From: Nocardia gamkensis NBRC 108242
Lineage (GTDB): Bacteria > Actinomycetota > Actinomycetes > Mycobacteriales > Mycobacteriaceae
Direction: 5' to 3'
NCBI RefSeq assembly: GCF_001612985.1
Contig: NZ_BDBM01000010.1
Coordinates: 124,001-188,000 of the forward strand
DNA length: 64,000 bases
Below the pieces are notes generated by a model. That model had not been told where the DNA came from. It saw nothing but the letters and a program-made list of their open reading frames with translations, and did no database searches. Below, piece after piece: positions 44,727 through 53,446 of the stretch. Within the stretch, counting starts at the first letter, position 1, and every line of letters starts with the position of its first letter. The translations under genes were made by a program, and so were the position numbers.

Positions 44727-46240
44727 GATGACTCCTGGGTGGTGGACAGGGCAGGGGAGAGTTCCTGGACGAGGGTGCGCCGCAGGATCTTGCCCGTGGG
44801 GGTGGTGGGTAACTGGTCGCGGAAGACGACTCGGTCCGGTGTCCGGGAACCGCGGAGGTTTTCGCGCACATGCGCGCGCAGGTGTTCGGGATCCGGTACG
44901 GAACCGGAGGGCACGACGACAGCCACGATGATCTGGCCCCACTCCTCGTCGGGTACGCCGACCACGGCGACTTCTCGCACGTCGGGATGCTCGACCAGGA
45001 CTTCCTCGAGTTCGGCGGGGGCGATGTTCTCCCCGCCGCGGATGATGGTGTCGTCGGAGCGTCCACCGATGAACAGGTAGCCGTCGGCGTCGAGTTCGGC
45101 GAGATCCTTCGTGGGGAACCACCCGTCGGGGTCGAGGACGGAACCGATCTCGGCATAGGTGCCCGACACCTGCGGGCCCCGGACGAACAACTCACCGACT
45201 TCACCCGGTGGGAGGACCGCGCCATCCGCGTCGCGGATCTGCAACTCTACGCCGGGCACGGCCCGGCCGACCGAACCCAGTCGTCTGGCGACGGCGGGGT
45301 CGTCGGAGCCGTAGGCGATCCGGTGATCCTCGGGAGTCGACACGGCGATCGTCGAACTGGTTTCCGTCAGACCGTAGGCGTTGACCAAGCCGACGCCCGG
45401 CAGCAACTCGAGTGCTGCGCGGACCAGCGGGAGAGGTGCCTTGGATCCGCCGTAGGCGAGTGTGCGCAAGGTCGGTAATTCGACGCCGGGCGTGGCTCGT
45501 AAAGCTGCGACGATACGGTCGAGCATGGTCGGAACGACGGTGGCATTGGTGACCTGTTCCTCGCGTACCAACCCGATCCATCGGCCGGGGTCGAACTGCC
45601 GCAGATACACCGTCTTTCGACCGGCGTACAGATTCGACAGCGCCGCACCGACACCGGCGATGTGATAGGGCGGGACGCAGATCAGCGCCGAGTCTCCGGG
45701 TTCGGCGGAGGCGAACTCGACGGTGCCCATCACGTAACTGGTCAGATTGGCGTGCGTCAGTTCGACGGCTTTGGGGCGCGAGGTCGTCCCGGAGGTGAAC
45801 AGCAGCACGGCGATGTCGTCGGGCGCGGCGTCGACGACCGTTTCGTTTCCTCCGGTGCTGCGGACGGTGGCGAAGAACAAGGCCGAGTCGATGACCTGCT
45901 TGCCGGAACCCGCGACCATCTCGGCGTATTCGGCGTCCACCACGACCAGCGGCGCGGGCAGCCGGTCGATCAATTCGCGCAACGCCGCCGCGCTGAGCCG
46001 GTAGTTCAACGGCGTGAACGCCCGTCCGGCCCGCGCGGATCCGAACAGCAACAGCGGCAGCATGAGGCCGCCCGTGCCGACATAGGCGACATGGTCGGCG
46101 CCGGACGTACGGATCAATCCGGCCGCACGGTCGGCCAGCAGGCTCAATTCCGCCGCGGTCGTGCGGGTGCCGTCCGATACGACGGCGACCCGATCCGGAT
46201 CACTCGCCGTGACCATCTCGAGCATCACCGAAATGCTCAA
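44723..46240 (-). CDS. Acyl-CoA synthetase, 505 aa
   Basis: AMP-forming ligase with P-loop LLFTSGTTSRPKAVELTH, AYGLTETSSTIAVST, hinge GRSDDTIIRGGENIAPAELE and LPTTPTGKILRRTLVQ containing the catalytic Lys. It does not pair closely with any of the other six ligases here. It is followed by the small two-cysteine protein (GTGA overlap) and lies 77 bases after an Amidohydro_2 gene that heads the unit, so it may activate the acid made by that enzyme. Confidence 0.9.
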   Translation of the reverse strand: MSISVMLEMVTASDPDRVAVVSDGTRTTAAELSLLADRAAGLIRTSGADHVAYVGTGGLMLPLLLFGSARAGRAFTPLNYRLSAAALRELIDRLPAPLVVVDAEYAEMVAGSGKQVIDSALFFATVRSTGGNETVVDAAPDDIAVLLFTSGTTSRPKAVELTHANLTSYVMGTVEFASAEPGDSALICVPPYHIAGVGAALSNLYAGRKTVYLRQFDPGRWIGLVREEQVTNATVVPTMLDRIVAALRATPGVELPTLRTLAYGGSKAPLPLVRAALELLPGVGLVNAYGLTETSSTIAVSTPEDHRIAYGSDDPAVARRLGSVGRAVPGVELQIRDADGAVLPPGEVGELFVRGPQVSGTYAEIGSVLDPDGWFPTKDLAELDADGYLFIGGRSDDTIIRGGENIAPAELEEVLVEHPDVREVAVVGVPDEEWGQIIVAVVVPSGSVPDPEHLRAHVRENLRGSRTPDRVVFRDQLPTTPTGKILRRTLVQELSPALSTTQESS

Positions 46241-46317
46241 CGCATCACCTCATCGGTCTCGCAGGAGGATGCGGCCACCCCGCCGCGGGTGGAAGGGTGG
46301 CCGCGTATTCGTTTCGG

Positions 46318-47616
46318 TCAGCTCGCGGTGTGCGCGGTGGCCGCCTTGATCTGGGACTGGAACGACTGGAGCTTGTCCTCGGCCGTGGTGGACCGGTGGC
46401 TGCGTGCCTGGATGCTGACGTCGTGGCCGGCGGCGGCTGCCCGCAGCGCACCGACGGTGGCCTGCTCTTTCGGCACGTGCTTGAACGGATCGAAGGAGTA
46501 CCAGCGCATCGCGTTCAGATGCGTCATCTTGTCGATGTCCTCGTCGGGGACCTGCTCGCTCTCGAGCACTCCGGCCAGCACCTCCGGAGCGTCCGGCCAC
46601 ATCGAATCACTGTGCGGGTAGTCCATTTCCCACGAGATGTTGTCGATGCCGATCTCGTGGCGCAACCGCACCCCGATGGGGTCGCTGATGAAGCAGGTCA
46701 GGAAGTGGTCACGGAAGACCTCCGACGGCCGTTTGCCGCCGAAGTCCTGCATGGTCCAGGTGGAGTGCATCTCGAAGGTGCGGTCCACGCGCTCGAGGAA
46801 GTAGGGAATCCAGCCGGTCCCGCCCTCGGACAGGGCGATCTTCAGATCCGGGTACTCCTTCACCGGCCGCGACCACAACAGGTCGGCCGCGGCCTGCACG
46901 ATATTCAGCGGCTGCAGCGTGATCATCACGTCCGGGGGTGAATCGACCGCGGGGATCGACAGCCTTCCCGAGGACCCGATATGGACGCTCAGTACGGTGC
47001 CTGTGTCGACCAGCGCCTTCCACAACGGGTTCCAGTACGGATCGTGGAAGCTGGGGTAGCCCAGCGCCGCCGGATTCTCGCTGAAGGTCAGGGAGTGCAC
47101 GCCCTTGGCCGCGACCCGGCGGACCTCGGCGGCGCACAATTCGGCATCCCAGATCACCGGCAGCGCCATCGGAATGAAGCGCCCGGGGTAGGCCCCGCAC
47201 CATTCGTCGATGTGCCAGTCGTTGTACGCCTGCACCAGGGCGAGTGAGAATTCCGGGTCTTCGGTCGCGAACAGTCGTCCGGCGAAGCCGGGAAACGACG
47301 GGAAATTCATCGACGCCAGGATTCCGCCGGCGTTCATGTCCTTGATGCGTTCGTCGACATCGAAGCAACCCGGCCGGATCTCGTCGAGGCCGTCGGGTTC
47401 CAGTCCGTACTCCTCTTTGGGACGTCCGGCCACGGCGTTGAGCGCGACGTTCGGAATGACCGTGTCCCGGAACTTCCATACATCGGCGCCGTCGTCGGTG
47501 TGCACCAGCCGGGGGGCATCGTCGGCGTACTTCTTGGGCAAGTGGTTCTTGAACATGTCCGGCGGCTCGATGATGTGATCATCGACGCTGATCAGGATCA
47601 TGTCGTTCTTATCCAC
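46318..47616 (-). CDS. Amidohydro_2 family protein, 432 aa
   Basis: Metal-dependent hydrolase or decarboxylase of the ACMSD-like superfamily. The first metal motif is Asp12-Asp13-His14 (ISVDDHIIEPPDMF), a middle His is in VLSVHIGSSG and the C-terminal acidic site is in ISWEMDYPHSDSMWP. EGGTGWIPYFLERVDR is a family block. Long members like this are abundant in mycobacteria and rhodococci, usually in catabolic clusters and without assigned substrates. GTG 47616 has AGGAG nine bases upstream. A regulon box lies 20 bp further upstream. Confidence 0.88.
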   Translation of the reverse strand: MDKNDMILISVDDHIIEPPDMFKNHLPKKYADDAPRLVHTDDGADVWKFRDTVIPNVALNAVAGRPKEEYGLEPDGLDEIRPGCFDVDERIKDMNAGGILASMNFPSFPGFAGRLFATEDPEFSLALVQAYNDWHIDEWCGAYPGRFIPMALPVIWDAELCAAEVRRVAAKGVHSLTFSENPAALGYPSFHDPYWNPLWKALVDTGTVLSVHIGSSGRLSIPAVDSPPDVMITLQPLNIVQAAADLLWSRPVKEYPDLKIALSEGGTGWIPYFLERVDRTFEMHSTWTMQDFGGKRPSEVFRDHFLTCFISDPIGVRLRHEIGIDNISWEMDYPHSDSMWPDAPEVLAGVLESEQVPDEDIDKMTHLNAMRWYSFDPFKHVPKEQATVGALRAAAAGHDVSIQARSHRSTTAEDKLQSFQSQIKAATAHTAS

Positions 47617-47636
47617 GACCGCACTCCTAACATATC

Positions 47637-47655
47637 TACAGTATGCCTTACAATA
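47637..47655. promoter_or_regulatory. Regulon box (TACAGTA-N5-TACAATA)
   Basis: TACAGTATGCCTTACAATA, 12 of 14 half-site positions. It lies 20 bp upstream of the amidohydrolase start at 47616. Confidence 0.7.
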
Positions 47656-47707
47656 TAGCCCATGGTCGCGCTGGCCGGGATGGCTCCGACCAGGATTTCC
47701 GGCGGGG

Positions 47708-47854
47708 TCAATAGGCCATGAACAGGATTTGGTCTCGCGTGTACTCGTGATCTGGATGCTGCTCGGCGAGATGTCGTCGCGCCTTGTCCACGAGGTCGTC
47801 CTCGTCGAGGCCGACGAGGAACTCCCCGCAGGGGCAACTCAGGTGGCGTTTCAT
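47708..47854 (-). CDS. DUF1059-like small protein, 48 aa
   Basis: A short gene reading MKRHLSCPCGEFLVGLDEDD, then LVDKARRHLAEQHPDHEYTR and ending ILFMAY. The CPCG knuckle, the acidic loop and the KARRHLxEQHP helix fit the DUF1059 family of very small proteins of unknown function. It starts 16 bases after the CoA-transferase stop and so should be cotranscribed with it. Easily missed because of its length. Confidence 0.78.
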   Translation of the reverse strand: MKRHLSCPCGEFLVGLDEDDLVDKARRHLAEQHPDHEYTRDQILFMAY

Positions 47855-47870
47855 GAAGTGCCGATCGATG

Positions 47871-49091
47871 TCACAGAATCGCGCCGGCGTCTTTTGCCGC
47901 GATGATGTCGTCCCATTCCATGCCGAGTTCGAGCAGGATGGTCTCGGTGTGCTCCCCGTACTCGGGAGAACGGCTCGGCGGGGCCGGTGTCTCGTCGAAT
48001 TGCACGGGGGCTGCGACGGTCCGGTACTCGTTGCCCGCGCTGTCGGTCACCGTCATGAGGTAGCCGTTGGCCGTGACCTGTGGATCGGCGAGTACTTCTC
48101 GCGGGCTCGCGATGGTCGCCCACACGCCCGGTTCGTCGGCGAGCGCCTTCTGCCAGTCGGCCAGATCGCGCTCGGCGAATGTCTTGCGCAATTCCGCCGT
48201 CGCGGCCTCCTGGTTGGCGACCAGATTCGCCAGCGGGACGAATCGTTCGTCGACGCCCAGGTCCGGACGGCCGATGCGCTCGCAGAAACCACGCCAGTAG
48301 CGATCGGCCTGGAGCAGCACCAGTTGCACCCATCGGTTGTCCCGGGTCTTGTAGCGATTGACCGCGGGATTGAGCGCGGTGCCCGCCTCGCCGGCCGGAA
48401 TTCGATCGATGTCGTAGTAGTCGGCGGCCGCGATATCCGGTGCGACGGCCCACATGCCCTGCGCCAGCAGCGAACTGTCGACGATCGGGGCGTGGCCGGT
48501 GCGTTCGCGATGGAACAGAGCCGCCGTGATGCCGCCGGCCAGGGTGATGCCACCCTGGAGATCGCCGAAAGCCGGTCCCTGCGCCATCGGGAACTCGGCG
48601 TTCGTCGGCGTCAGAGCGTAGGCGACACCGGCGCGCGCGAGGTAGCTGGCGGCGTCGAACCCGCCGCGATCCTTCTCCGGGCCACGGCTGCCTTGACCGC
48701 TGCCTCTGGCGATGATCACGTTCGGATTGAACTCGCGGATCTGTTCGACCGACAATCCGGCCCGCTCGAGCGGTGCGGGTAGCCAGTTGGTCAGGAAGAC
48801 ATCCGCGTTCGCGATCAATCGTGCGATGATTCGCCTGCCCTGCTCGGACTTGATGTCGACCCCGATGCTGCGCTTGCCGTGGTTGCCCAGCTCCATCATG
48901 AAGTTGGCCCGCACGGGCGTGCCCGTGCCGTCGAGGCCGCCCACAACCAAGTTGCGGCACGGATCGCCGCCCTTGGTGTCCTCGATCTTGATCACGTCTG
49001 CACCCCAGTCGGCCAGCGCGGCCCCGGCACTCGGTACGTAGGTCCACGAGGCCAATTCGACCACTTTCACGCCATTGAGCAGACCCGACAT
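47871..49091 (-). CDS. CaiB/BaiF family CoA-transferase, 406 aa
   Basis: Third CoA-transferase. N-terminus LLNGVKVVELASWTYVPSAG, then GADVIKIEDTKGGDP. The putative catalytic Asp is in GGFDAASYLARAGVAYAL, and DLQGGITLAGGITAALFHR follows. ATG 49091 has AAAGGGAG six bases upstream; the longer frame to 49469 has no support. The C-terminus ends MEWDDIIAAKDAGAIL, usual for the family. Cotranscribed with the 48-residue DUF1059-like gene and preceded by a regulon box 42 bp upstream. Confidence 0.9.
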   Translation of the reverse strand: MSGLLNGVKVVELASWTYVPSAGAALADWGADVIKIEDTKGGDPCRNLVVGGLDGTGTPVRANFMMELGNHGKRSIGVDIKSEQGRRIIARLIANADVFLTNWLPAPLERAGLSVEQIREFNPNVIIARGSGQGSRGPEKDRGGFDAASYLARAGVAYALTPTNAEFPMAQGPAFGDLQGGITLAGGITAALFHRERTGHAPIVDSSLLAQGMWAVAPDIAAADYYDIDRIPAGEAGTALNPAVNRYKTRDNRWVQLVLLQADRYWRGFCERIGRPDLGVDERFVPLANLVANQEAATAELRKTFAERDLADWQKALADEPGVWATIASPREVLADPQVTANGYLMTVTDSAGNEYRTVAAPVQFDETPAPPSRSPEYGEHTETILLELGMEWDDIIAAKDAGAIL

Positions 49092-49132
49092 CGGCGCTCC
49101 CTTTCCCGCGATTGATCCGTCTCGACGGACTA

Positions 49133-49151
49133 TACGGTAATGTTTACAGTT
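49133..49151. promoter_or_regulatory. Regulon box (TACGGTA-N5-TACAGTT)
   Basis: TACGGTAATGTTTACAGTT, 12 of 14 half-site positions. It is nearly identical to the box at 50760. It lies 42 bp upstream of the CoA-transferase start. Confidence 0.74.
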
Positions 49152-49276
49152 AGTCACCCAAGACGCCGGATCGTAGAAGTCGGGACAGTGCGACGGGCAT
49201 ATCGGAGCCGGGCGGCGGCCACCTCGATCTGTTCGTTGTTCGAAGGCCGCTATCCGTCGCGTCGACGGCGGATGAA

Positions 49277-49292
49277 AGTTTGACGTCAAACT
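49277..49292. repeat. Perfect 16-bp palindrome over the kinase stop codon
   Basis: AGTTTGACGTCAAACT, overlapping the TGA stop of the phosphotransferase gene at 49286. It is too short for a strong terminator; its role is unknown. Confidence 0.45.
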
Positions 49293-50461
49293 CGCTTGCC
49301 GTCGAGGAGTGCGGTCAGCACCCCGAAACTGTCGTGCGCCTCGACGCCCGCCACGGCCCGCGCCACGCCGACCCGGGAAACCTCGAACGGCTGCATGCGC
49401 TCGCCGGCCTCGGCGGTGCAGACGGCGGCGAGATAGAGCTCGGTGATGCCCGCGCGATACAACGTCCACATCCGCTCGCCGTCGACACGGGCACCCGCCG
49501 CGTCCAAGCCGGCTACGTAGCGCTCGACGAGATCGCGTTCGATCTCGCGAAGCAGATCCGGTTCGACCGACGCGTTCGCGAAGTAGGCGACATCACGGAT
49601 GCCCGCCCCGGCTGTCGCGATCTGCCAGTCCAGGAAGCCGGGGCCGGTGCTCTCGAAGAAGAGATTGCCCAAATGGGGGTCGCCGTGGATCAGGGTCTGG
49701 GGCTGCGCGGCCCAGAAGGCGTCGATGTCGGCGCTGCGCTGGAAGAAGATGCGGCACTGCCGTTTCATCGTCTCCGGTATCAGCTGCGCCGCGTGTCCGG
49801 TGATCTCGCCCAGGAAGCGGTGACGGATGATGTCGGCGAGGCGAATGTCCGCGATGGAGCGCATGGTGAGCGGCGCGAGTTCGGTCGCGAACCGGTCGGT
49901 GCTCCAATACGCGCCGTGCAGGGCGGCCATGGCGTCGACGACGGCCTGCGCCTCCGCCCGGGTCACCGAGTCGCGAACCGTGCGGAATTCCGCTGTCGGT
50001 GCCAGATCCTCGAGTACGAGGACGCAGCGACGCCGGAGCCGGTCGGTTTGTGCCGCATAGCATCGCGGCACGCGGATCGGCGGAGCGTCGCCCAAAGCGC
50101 GATAGGCGAGGATTTCACGGGTGCCGAGGCGGAAGATGTTCATCAGCACGTGCTGCAGATAATTGCGGGGCGGCAGCTTCAAGAACAGGGCTTCGGGGAT
50201 GTCGGCATCGGATTCGACGGCGATGCGGGCGCGCGCCGCGGTGCCGGAGTGGTGTTCGAGCACGCGCACCGATGTGATCGCGCCGGGGGGCAAACGCAAC
50301 GCCGTGGCGAGCCATCTCTCGGTGGCTTCGTGAACACGCAGCGGAATCCGTGTGCCGAAGGAGTTCGTGCGATCCAGCCCGGCTCGGATCGCCTCCCTTC
50401 CGGCCATGCCGAGGCTGCGAGCGGTCGCGACTGATTGCGAGGTCATGGGTCGGGCATCCAT
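49286..50461 (-). CDS. APH-family phosphotransferase-like protein, 391 aa
   Basis: Small-molecule kinase fold (aminoglycoside phosphotransferase / ecdysteroid-kinase-like). The catalytic loop is LIHGDPHLGNLFF with the HGDxxxxN pattern and the metal-binding segment is GFLDWQIATAG. The N-lobe has LEHHSGTAARARI and LFLKLPPRNY, whose Lys would contact ATP. It probably phosphorylates a hydroxyl of a pathway compound. ATG 50461 or 50446 (MTSQSVATARS) could start it; neither has a decisive ribosome binding site. It is monocistronic and divergent from the ALDH at 50809. Confidence 0.84.
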   Translation of the reverse strand: MDARPMTSQSVATARSLGMAGREAIRAGLDRTNSFGTRIPLRVHEATERWLATALRLPPGAITSVRVLEHHSGTAARARIAVESDADIPEALFLKLPPRNYLQHVLMNIFRLGTREILAYRALGDAPPIRVPRCYAAQTDRLRRRCVLVLEDLAPTAEFRTVRDSVTRAEAQAVVDAMAALHGAYWSTDRFATELAPLTMRSIADIRLADIIRHRFLGEITGHAAQLIPETMKRQCRIFFQRSADIDAFWAAQPQTLIHGDPHLGNLFFESTGPGFLDWQIATAGAGIRDVAYFANASVEPDLLREIERDLVERYVAGLDAAGARVDGERMWTLYRAGITELYLAAVCTAEAGERMQPFEVSRVGVARAVAGVEAHDSFGVLTALLDGKRV

Positions 50462-50742
50462 CCTTGGATCTCGGCATCGCGAAAGTCTTCGCCCGCATGG
50501 TCCCCGCCGTGGTCGAGGGGTGCGCGGTGTGACCTGCGGGCACGTTGTGTTTCCGGCGCGCGATGCGCTACTCGTGATTGTGGATCGGTTGCGCCTGATC
50601 AGATTCGCATATCTCGCCTTCGCCCGCGCGGTCTTCTCGCGAGTCTCCGCGCCTGCTCGCCCTGTGCTGCCGAGCGGCGGACCGTACCACTACGACGTCC
50701 TTGAACAGACCTGGTATCGGCGCCGCCTCACTCTGATTGATC

Positions 50743-50756
50743 CACTTCTTGAAGTG
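50743..50756. repeat. Inverted repeat CACTTC-TT-GAAGTG
   Basis: Perfect 6-bp arms immediately upstream of the regulon box at 50760; it could bind a second regulator or be chance. Confidence 0.35.
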
Positions 50757-50759
50757 CGA

Positions 50760-50778
50760 TACGGTAATAGTTACAGTT
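50760..50778. promoter_or_regulatory. Regulon box (TACGGTA-N5-TACAGTT)
   Basis: TACGGTAATAGTTACAGTT, 12 of 14 half-site positions, followed by AGACATCC. It lies 30 bp upstream of the ALDH start at 50809. Confidence 0.76.
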
Positions 50779-50808
50779 AGACATCCTGGACGGTGATCTG
50801 GAGGTAAT

Positions 50809-52350
50809 GTGAGCGACGTCGTCGGTGCGCGGGTGGCCCTGAGCCCAGAGCTGGGGCGTGCGGCCGCTGAGCAGGCCGAATTCCGGATGCTCATCGATGG
50901 AGAGCTGACGGAAGCGGCGTCCGGCGCGGCATTCGACAACCACAGCCCGGCGACCGGGTTGCTGCTCGGCACCACCGCCGCCGCGGGCGAGCAGGACATG
51001 CTGCGCGCGATCGCCGCCGCGCGCCGCGCCTTCGACGACACGAGATGGTCGACCGACCGCGCGCTGCGCCGCCGCTGCCTCGAGCAACTGCAACTCGCGC
51101 TGGAGACGGAGAAGGAGCAGTTGCGTACCGAGCTCGTCGCCGAGGTCGGCTGCCCGGTGATGACCACGCAGAATGCGCAGCTGGAATGGCCGCTTGCCGA
51201 GGCATTGCGATACCCGGCGGGTCTGATCGAGGAATTCGCCTGGGAACGCGTCCTCGTGGGCGGGGGTCTGTTCGGTGATCGCAACAAACGCACCGTGGTC
51301 CAGGAGCCGGTGGGCGTGGTCGCGGCCATCTGCCCGTCGAACTTCCCGATCGAGGTGATCCTCAACAAGCTCGGTCCCGCCTTGGCGGCCGGAAACACGG
51401 TGGTGCTCAAGCCGGACCCGAACACTCCGTGGAACGCCACCCGCCTGGGCCGGTTGATCGCTGAGCACACCGACTTCCCGCCGGGCGTGGTGAACGTCGT
51501 GACAACGCCGTCCAACGACGTGGCCGGGCTGCTGGCGACCGATCCCCGGGTCGATCTCATCTCGTTCACCGGCTCGACCGCGGTCGGGCGCACTCTCATG
51601 CGTCAGGGCGCCGACACCATGAAGCGCACCTTTCTCGAACTCGGCGGCAAGTCCGCTCTGATCGTGCTCGACGACGCGAAACCGGAGAACGCCCTGCGCA
51701 GTGCGGTCGGCGTGTGCGTCCACGCAGGCCAGGCGTGCGCTGCGACCAGCCGGATGCTGGTGCACCGCTCGATGTTCGACGACATGGTCGCGGCGGTGGG
51801 TGCGGCGTTCCAGGCGGTGCCGCTAGGCGACCCGGCACTGCCGGAGACCCTGGTCGGCCCGGTGATCAGCGCAGCGCAGCGTGCCCGCGTGCTCGACGCG
51901 TCCGCGCGGGCGATACGCGACGGCGCGCGCCTGATCACCGGGGGAGGCGTGCCGGGGAATCTGCCCGGCCACTTGGCGGCCGGTCATTTCGTCGAGCCGA
52001 CAGTGTTCGTCACCGAGGATCCGGAACTCGCGATCGCCCAGGAGGAAATCTTCGGGCCGGTATTGGTGGTGATTCCGTTCGCCGACGACGACGAAGCCGT
52101 GCGTATCGCCAACAACAGCGCCTTCGGCTTGGCCGGCGCGGTGCTCTCGCGGTCCGAGGAGCGCGGCATGGATATCGCGCGCAGGCTCAGGACCGGTGCG
52201 GTCGGCGTCAACGGCGGGATGTTCTACGGAGCCGACGCACCGTTCGGGGGTTACAAGAACAGCGGGGTCGGCCGCCAGTGCGGCCTCGAGGGATTCCAGC
52301 AGTACTTGGAGACCAAGACCATCGGCTTCCGGATGCCGCGGCAGAGCTGA
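50809..52350 (+). CDS. Aldehyde dehydrogenase, 513 aa
   Basis: NAD(P)-dependent ALDH with ICPSNFPIEVILNKLGPALA, FTGSTAVGRTL, catalytic Glu in LELGGKSALI and catalytic Cys in VHAGQACAATSRM, then QEEIFGPVLVVIPF. It is a standard soluble ALDH, only distantly related to the one at 6436. The GTG start at 50809 has GGAGG eight bases upstream. It heads a five-gene unit with a mycofactocin SDR, rubredoxin and reductase, so it may finish alcohol-to-acid oxidation started by the SDR. Confidence 0.91.
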   Translation: MSDVVGARVALSPELGRAAAEQAEFRMLIDGELTEAASGAAFDNHSPATGLLLGTTAAAGEQDMLRAIAAARRAFDDTRWSTDRALRRRCLEQLQLALETEKEQLRTELVAEVGCPVMTTQNAQLEWPLAEALRYPAGLIEEFAWERVLVGGGLFGDRNKRTVVQEPVGVVAAICPSNFPIEVILNKLGPALAAGNTVVLKPDPNTPWNATRLGRLIAEHTDFPPGVVNVVTTPSNDVAGLLATDPRVDLISFTGSTAVGRTLMRQGADTMKRTFLELGGKSALIVLDDAKPENALRSAVGVCVHAGQACAATSRMLVHRSMFDDMVAAVGAAFQAVPLGDPALPETLVGPVISAAQRARVLDASARAIRDGARLITGGGVPGNLPGHLAAGHFVEPTVFVTEDPELAIAQEEIFGPVLVVIPFADDDEAVRIANNSAFGLAGAVLSRSEERGMDIARRLRTGAVGVNGGMFYGADAPFGGYKNSGVGRQCGLEGFQQYLETKTIGFRMPRQS

Positions 52351-52402
52351 TCGCTCAAACGGTGGACCGACCCACCATCGAAGTACTGAAAGGTTGCCAC
52401 TA

Positions 52403-53251
52403 GTGGGAAAATTGGACGACAAGGTCGCGGTGATCTCGGGCGCGGCCCGGGGCCAGGGGCGCTCACACGCGGTGAACCTCGCCGCCGAGGGTGCGAGCAT
52501 CATCGCCCTGGACATCTGCGCCGAGCTCGAGGGAAACACCTACCCCCTCGCCCGGCCCGAAGATCTGGAGGAAACTGCCCGGCTGGTCGAGAAGGAAGGC
52601 GTTCGCGTCCATCCGGTCGTCGTCGACGTGCGTGAGCGCGGCGCCGTCTGGAGTGCGATAGCCCAAGGCGTCGAAGCGCTGGGACGACTGGACATCGTGG
52701 TCGCCAACGCGGGTATCGCGCCGATGGGGCGCGGCCAGACCATCCAATCGTGGTCGGACACGATCGACACCGATCTGGCCGGTGTGTTCAACGTGGTACA
52801 GGCAAGCCTTCCGCATCTCGGTCCCGGATCCTCGATCATCGCGACGGGTTCGCTCGCGGCACAGCTGGGCAGCTCGACCAAACAGGGGCCAGGCGGCTCC
52901 GCGTACAGCTTCGCCAAGCAGGTTGTCGCGCACTACGTGAACGATCTGGCGATTCAGCTCGCCAAGAAATCGATCCGGGTCAACGCCGTGCATCCCACGA
53001 ACGTGAACACCGACATGCTGCACAACGAGGGCATGTACAAAGTCTTCCGCCCCGACCTGGAGGCCCCCACTCGCGAAGACGCCGAAGTGGCGTTCCCGGC
53101 GATGCAGGCCATGCGCGTGCCGTACATCGAGCCGCAGGACGTCTCGAATCTCGTCGTCTTCCTGGCCTCCGAGGACGCGCGCTACATCACCGGCAGTCAA
53201 TTGCGCGTGGACGCGGGCGGTTTCGTCAAGTCCGTGCCCTGGGGGAAGTGA
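52403..53251 (+). CDS. Mycofactocin-coupled SDR-family oxidoreductase, 282 aa
   Basis: Second SDR of the mycofactocin group: [20 protein letters not shown], the extended segment after DIC, VVANAGIAPMG, TGSLAAQLG and SAYSFAKQVV for the catalytic residues, and the long C-terminal region RVPYIEPQDVSN typical of the family. GTG 52403 gives a start (VGKLDDKVAV) matching family members. NAD(H) is expected to be bound non-exchangeably. Followed three bases later by a rubredoxin, which raises the possibility that its electrons leave through mycofactocin into that chain (inference). Confidence 0.9.
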   Translation: MGKLDDKVAVISGAARGQGRSHAVNLAAEGASIIALDICAELEGNTYPLARPEDLEETARLVEKEGVRVHPVVVDVRERGAVWSAIAQGVEALGRLDIVVANAGIAPMGRGQTIQSWSDTIDTDLAGVFNVVQASLPHLGPGSSIIATGSLAAQLGSSTKQGPGGSAYSFAKQVVAHYVNDLAIQLAKKSIRVNAVHPTNVNTDMLHNEGMYKVFRPDLEAPTREDAEVAFPAMQAMRVPYIEPQDVSNLVVFLASEDARYITGSQLRVDAGGFVKSVPWGK

Positions 53252-53254
53252 ACG

Positions 53255-53446
53255 ATGACGAATACCACGACCGCCTATAAGCTCTACCGCTGCGTCATCT
53301 GCGGATTCGAGTACGACGAGGAGCTCGGCTGGCCGGATGACGGGATCGAACCCGGCACCCGCTGGGACGACATCCCCGAGGACTGGACCTGCCCCGACTG
53401 CGGCGCCGAGAAGTCCGACTTCGAGATGGTCGAGGTCGAGCGGTGA
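53255..53446 (+). CDS. Rubredoxin, 63 aa
   Basis: One-iron electron carrier with the Fe(Cys)4 site Cys13, Cys16, Cys46 and Cys49 ([14 protein letters not shown] and [12 protein letters not shown]). Length and the GxPDDGIxPGTxWxDIPxDW core are canonical for AlkG-type rubredoxins that serve monooxygenases. Its stop overlaps the GTG of a flavoprotein reductase (GTGA). There is no AlkB hydroxylase in the window, so the acceptor may be one of the P450s, the Rieske enzyme or an enzyme elsewhere. Confidence 0.95.
   Translation: MTNTTTAYKLYRCVICGFEYDEELGWPDDGIEPGTRWDDIPEDWTCPDCGAEKSDFEMVEVER

Larger units (their letters stand above)
50462..50808. other. Divergent intergenic region, 347 bp
   Basis: No convincing small gene. 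It contains a short inverted repeat CACTTC-TT-GAAGTG at 50743-50756 and, four bases on, the regulon box at 50760-50778. Both lie close to the ALDH start, so the kinase promoter, about 300 bp away, may not be under this box. Confidence 0.6.
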
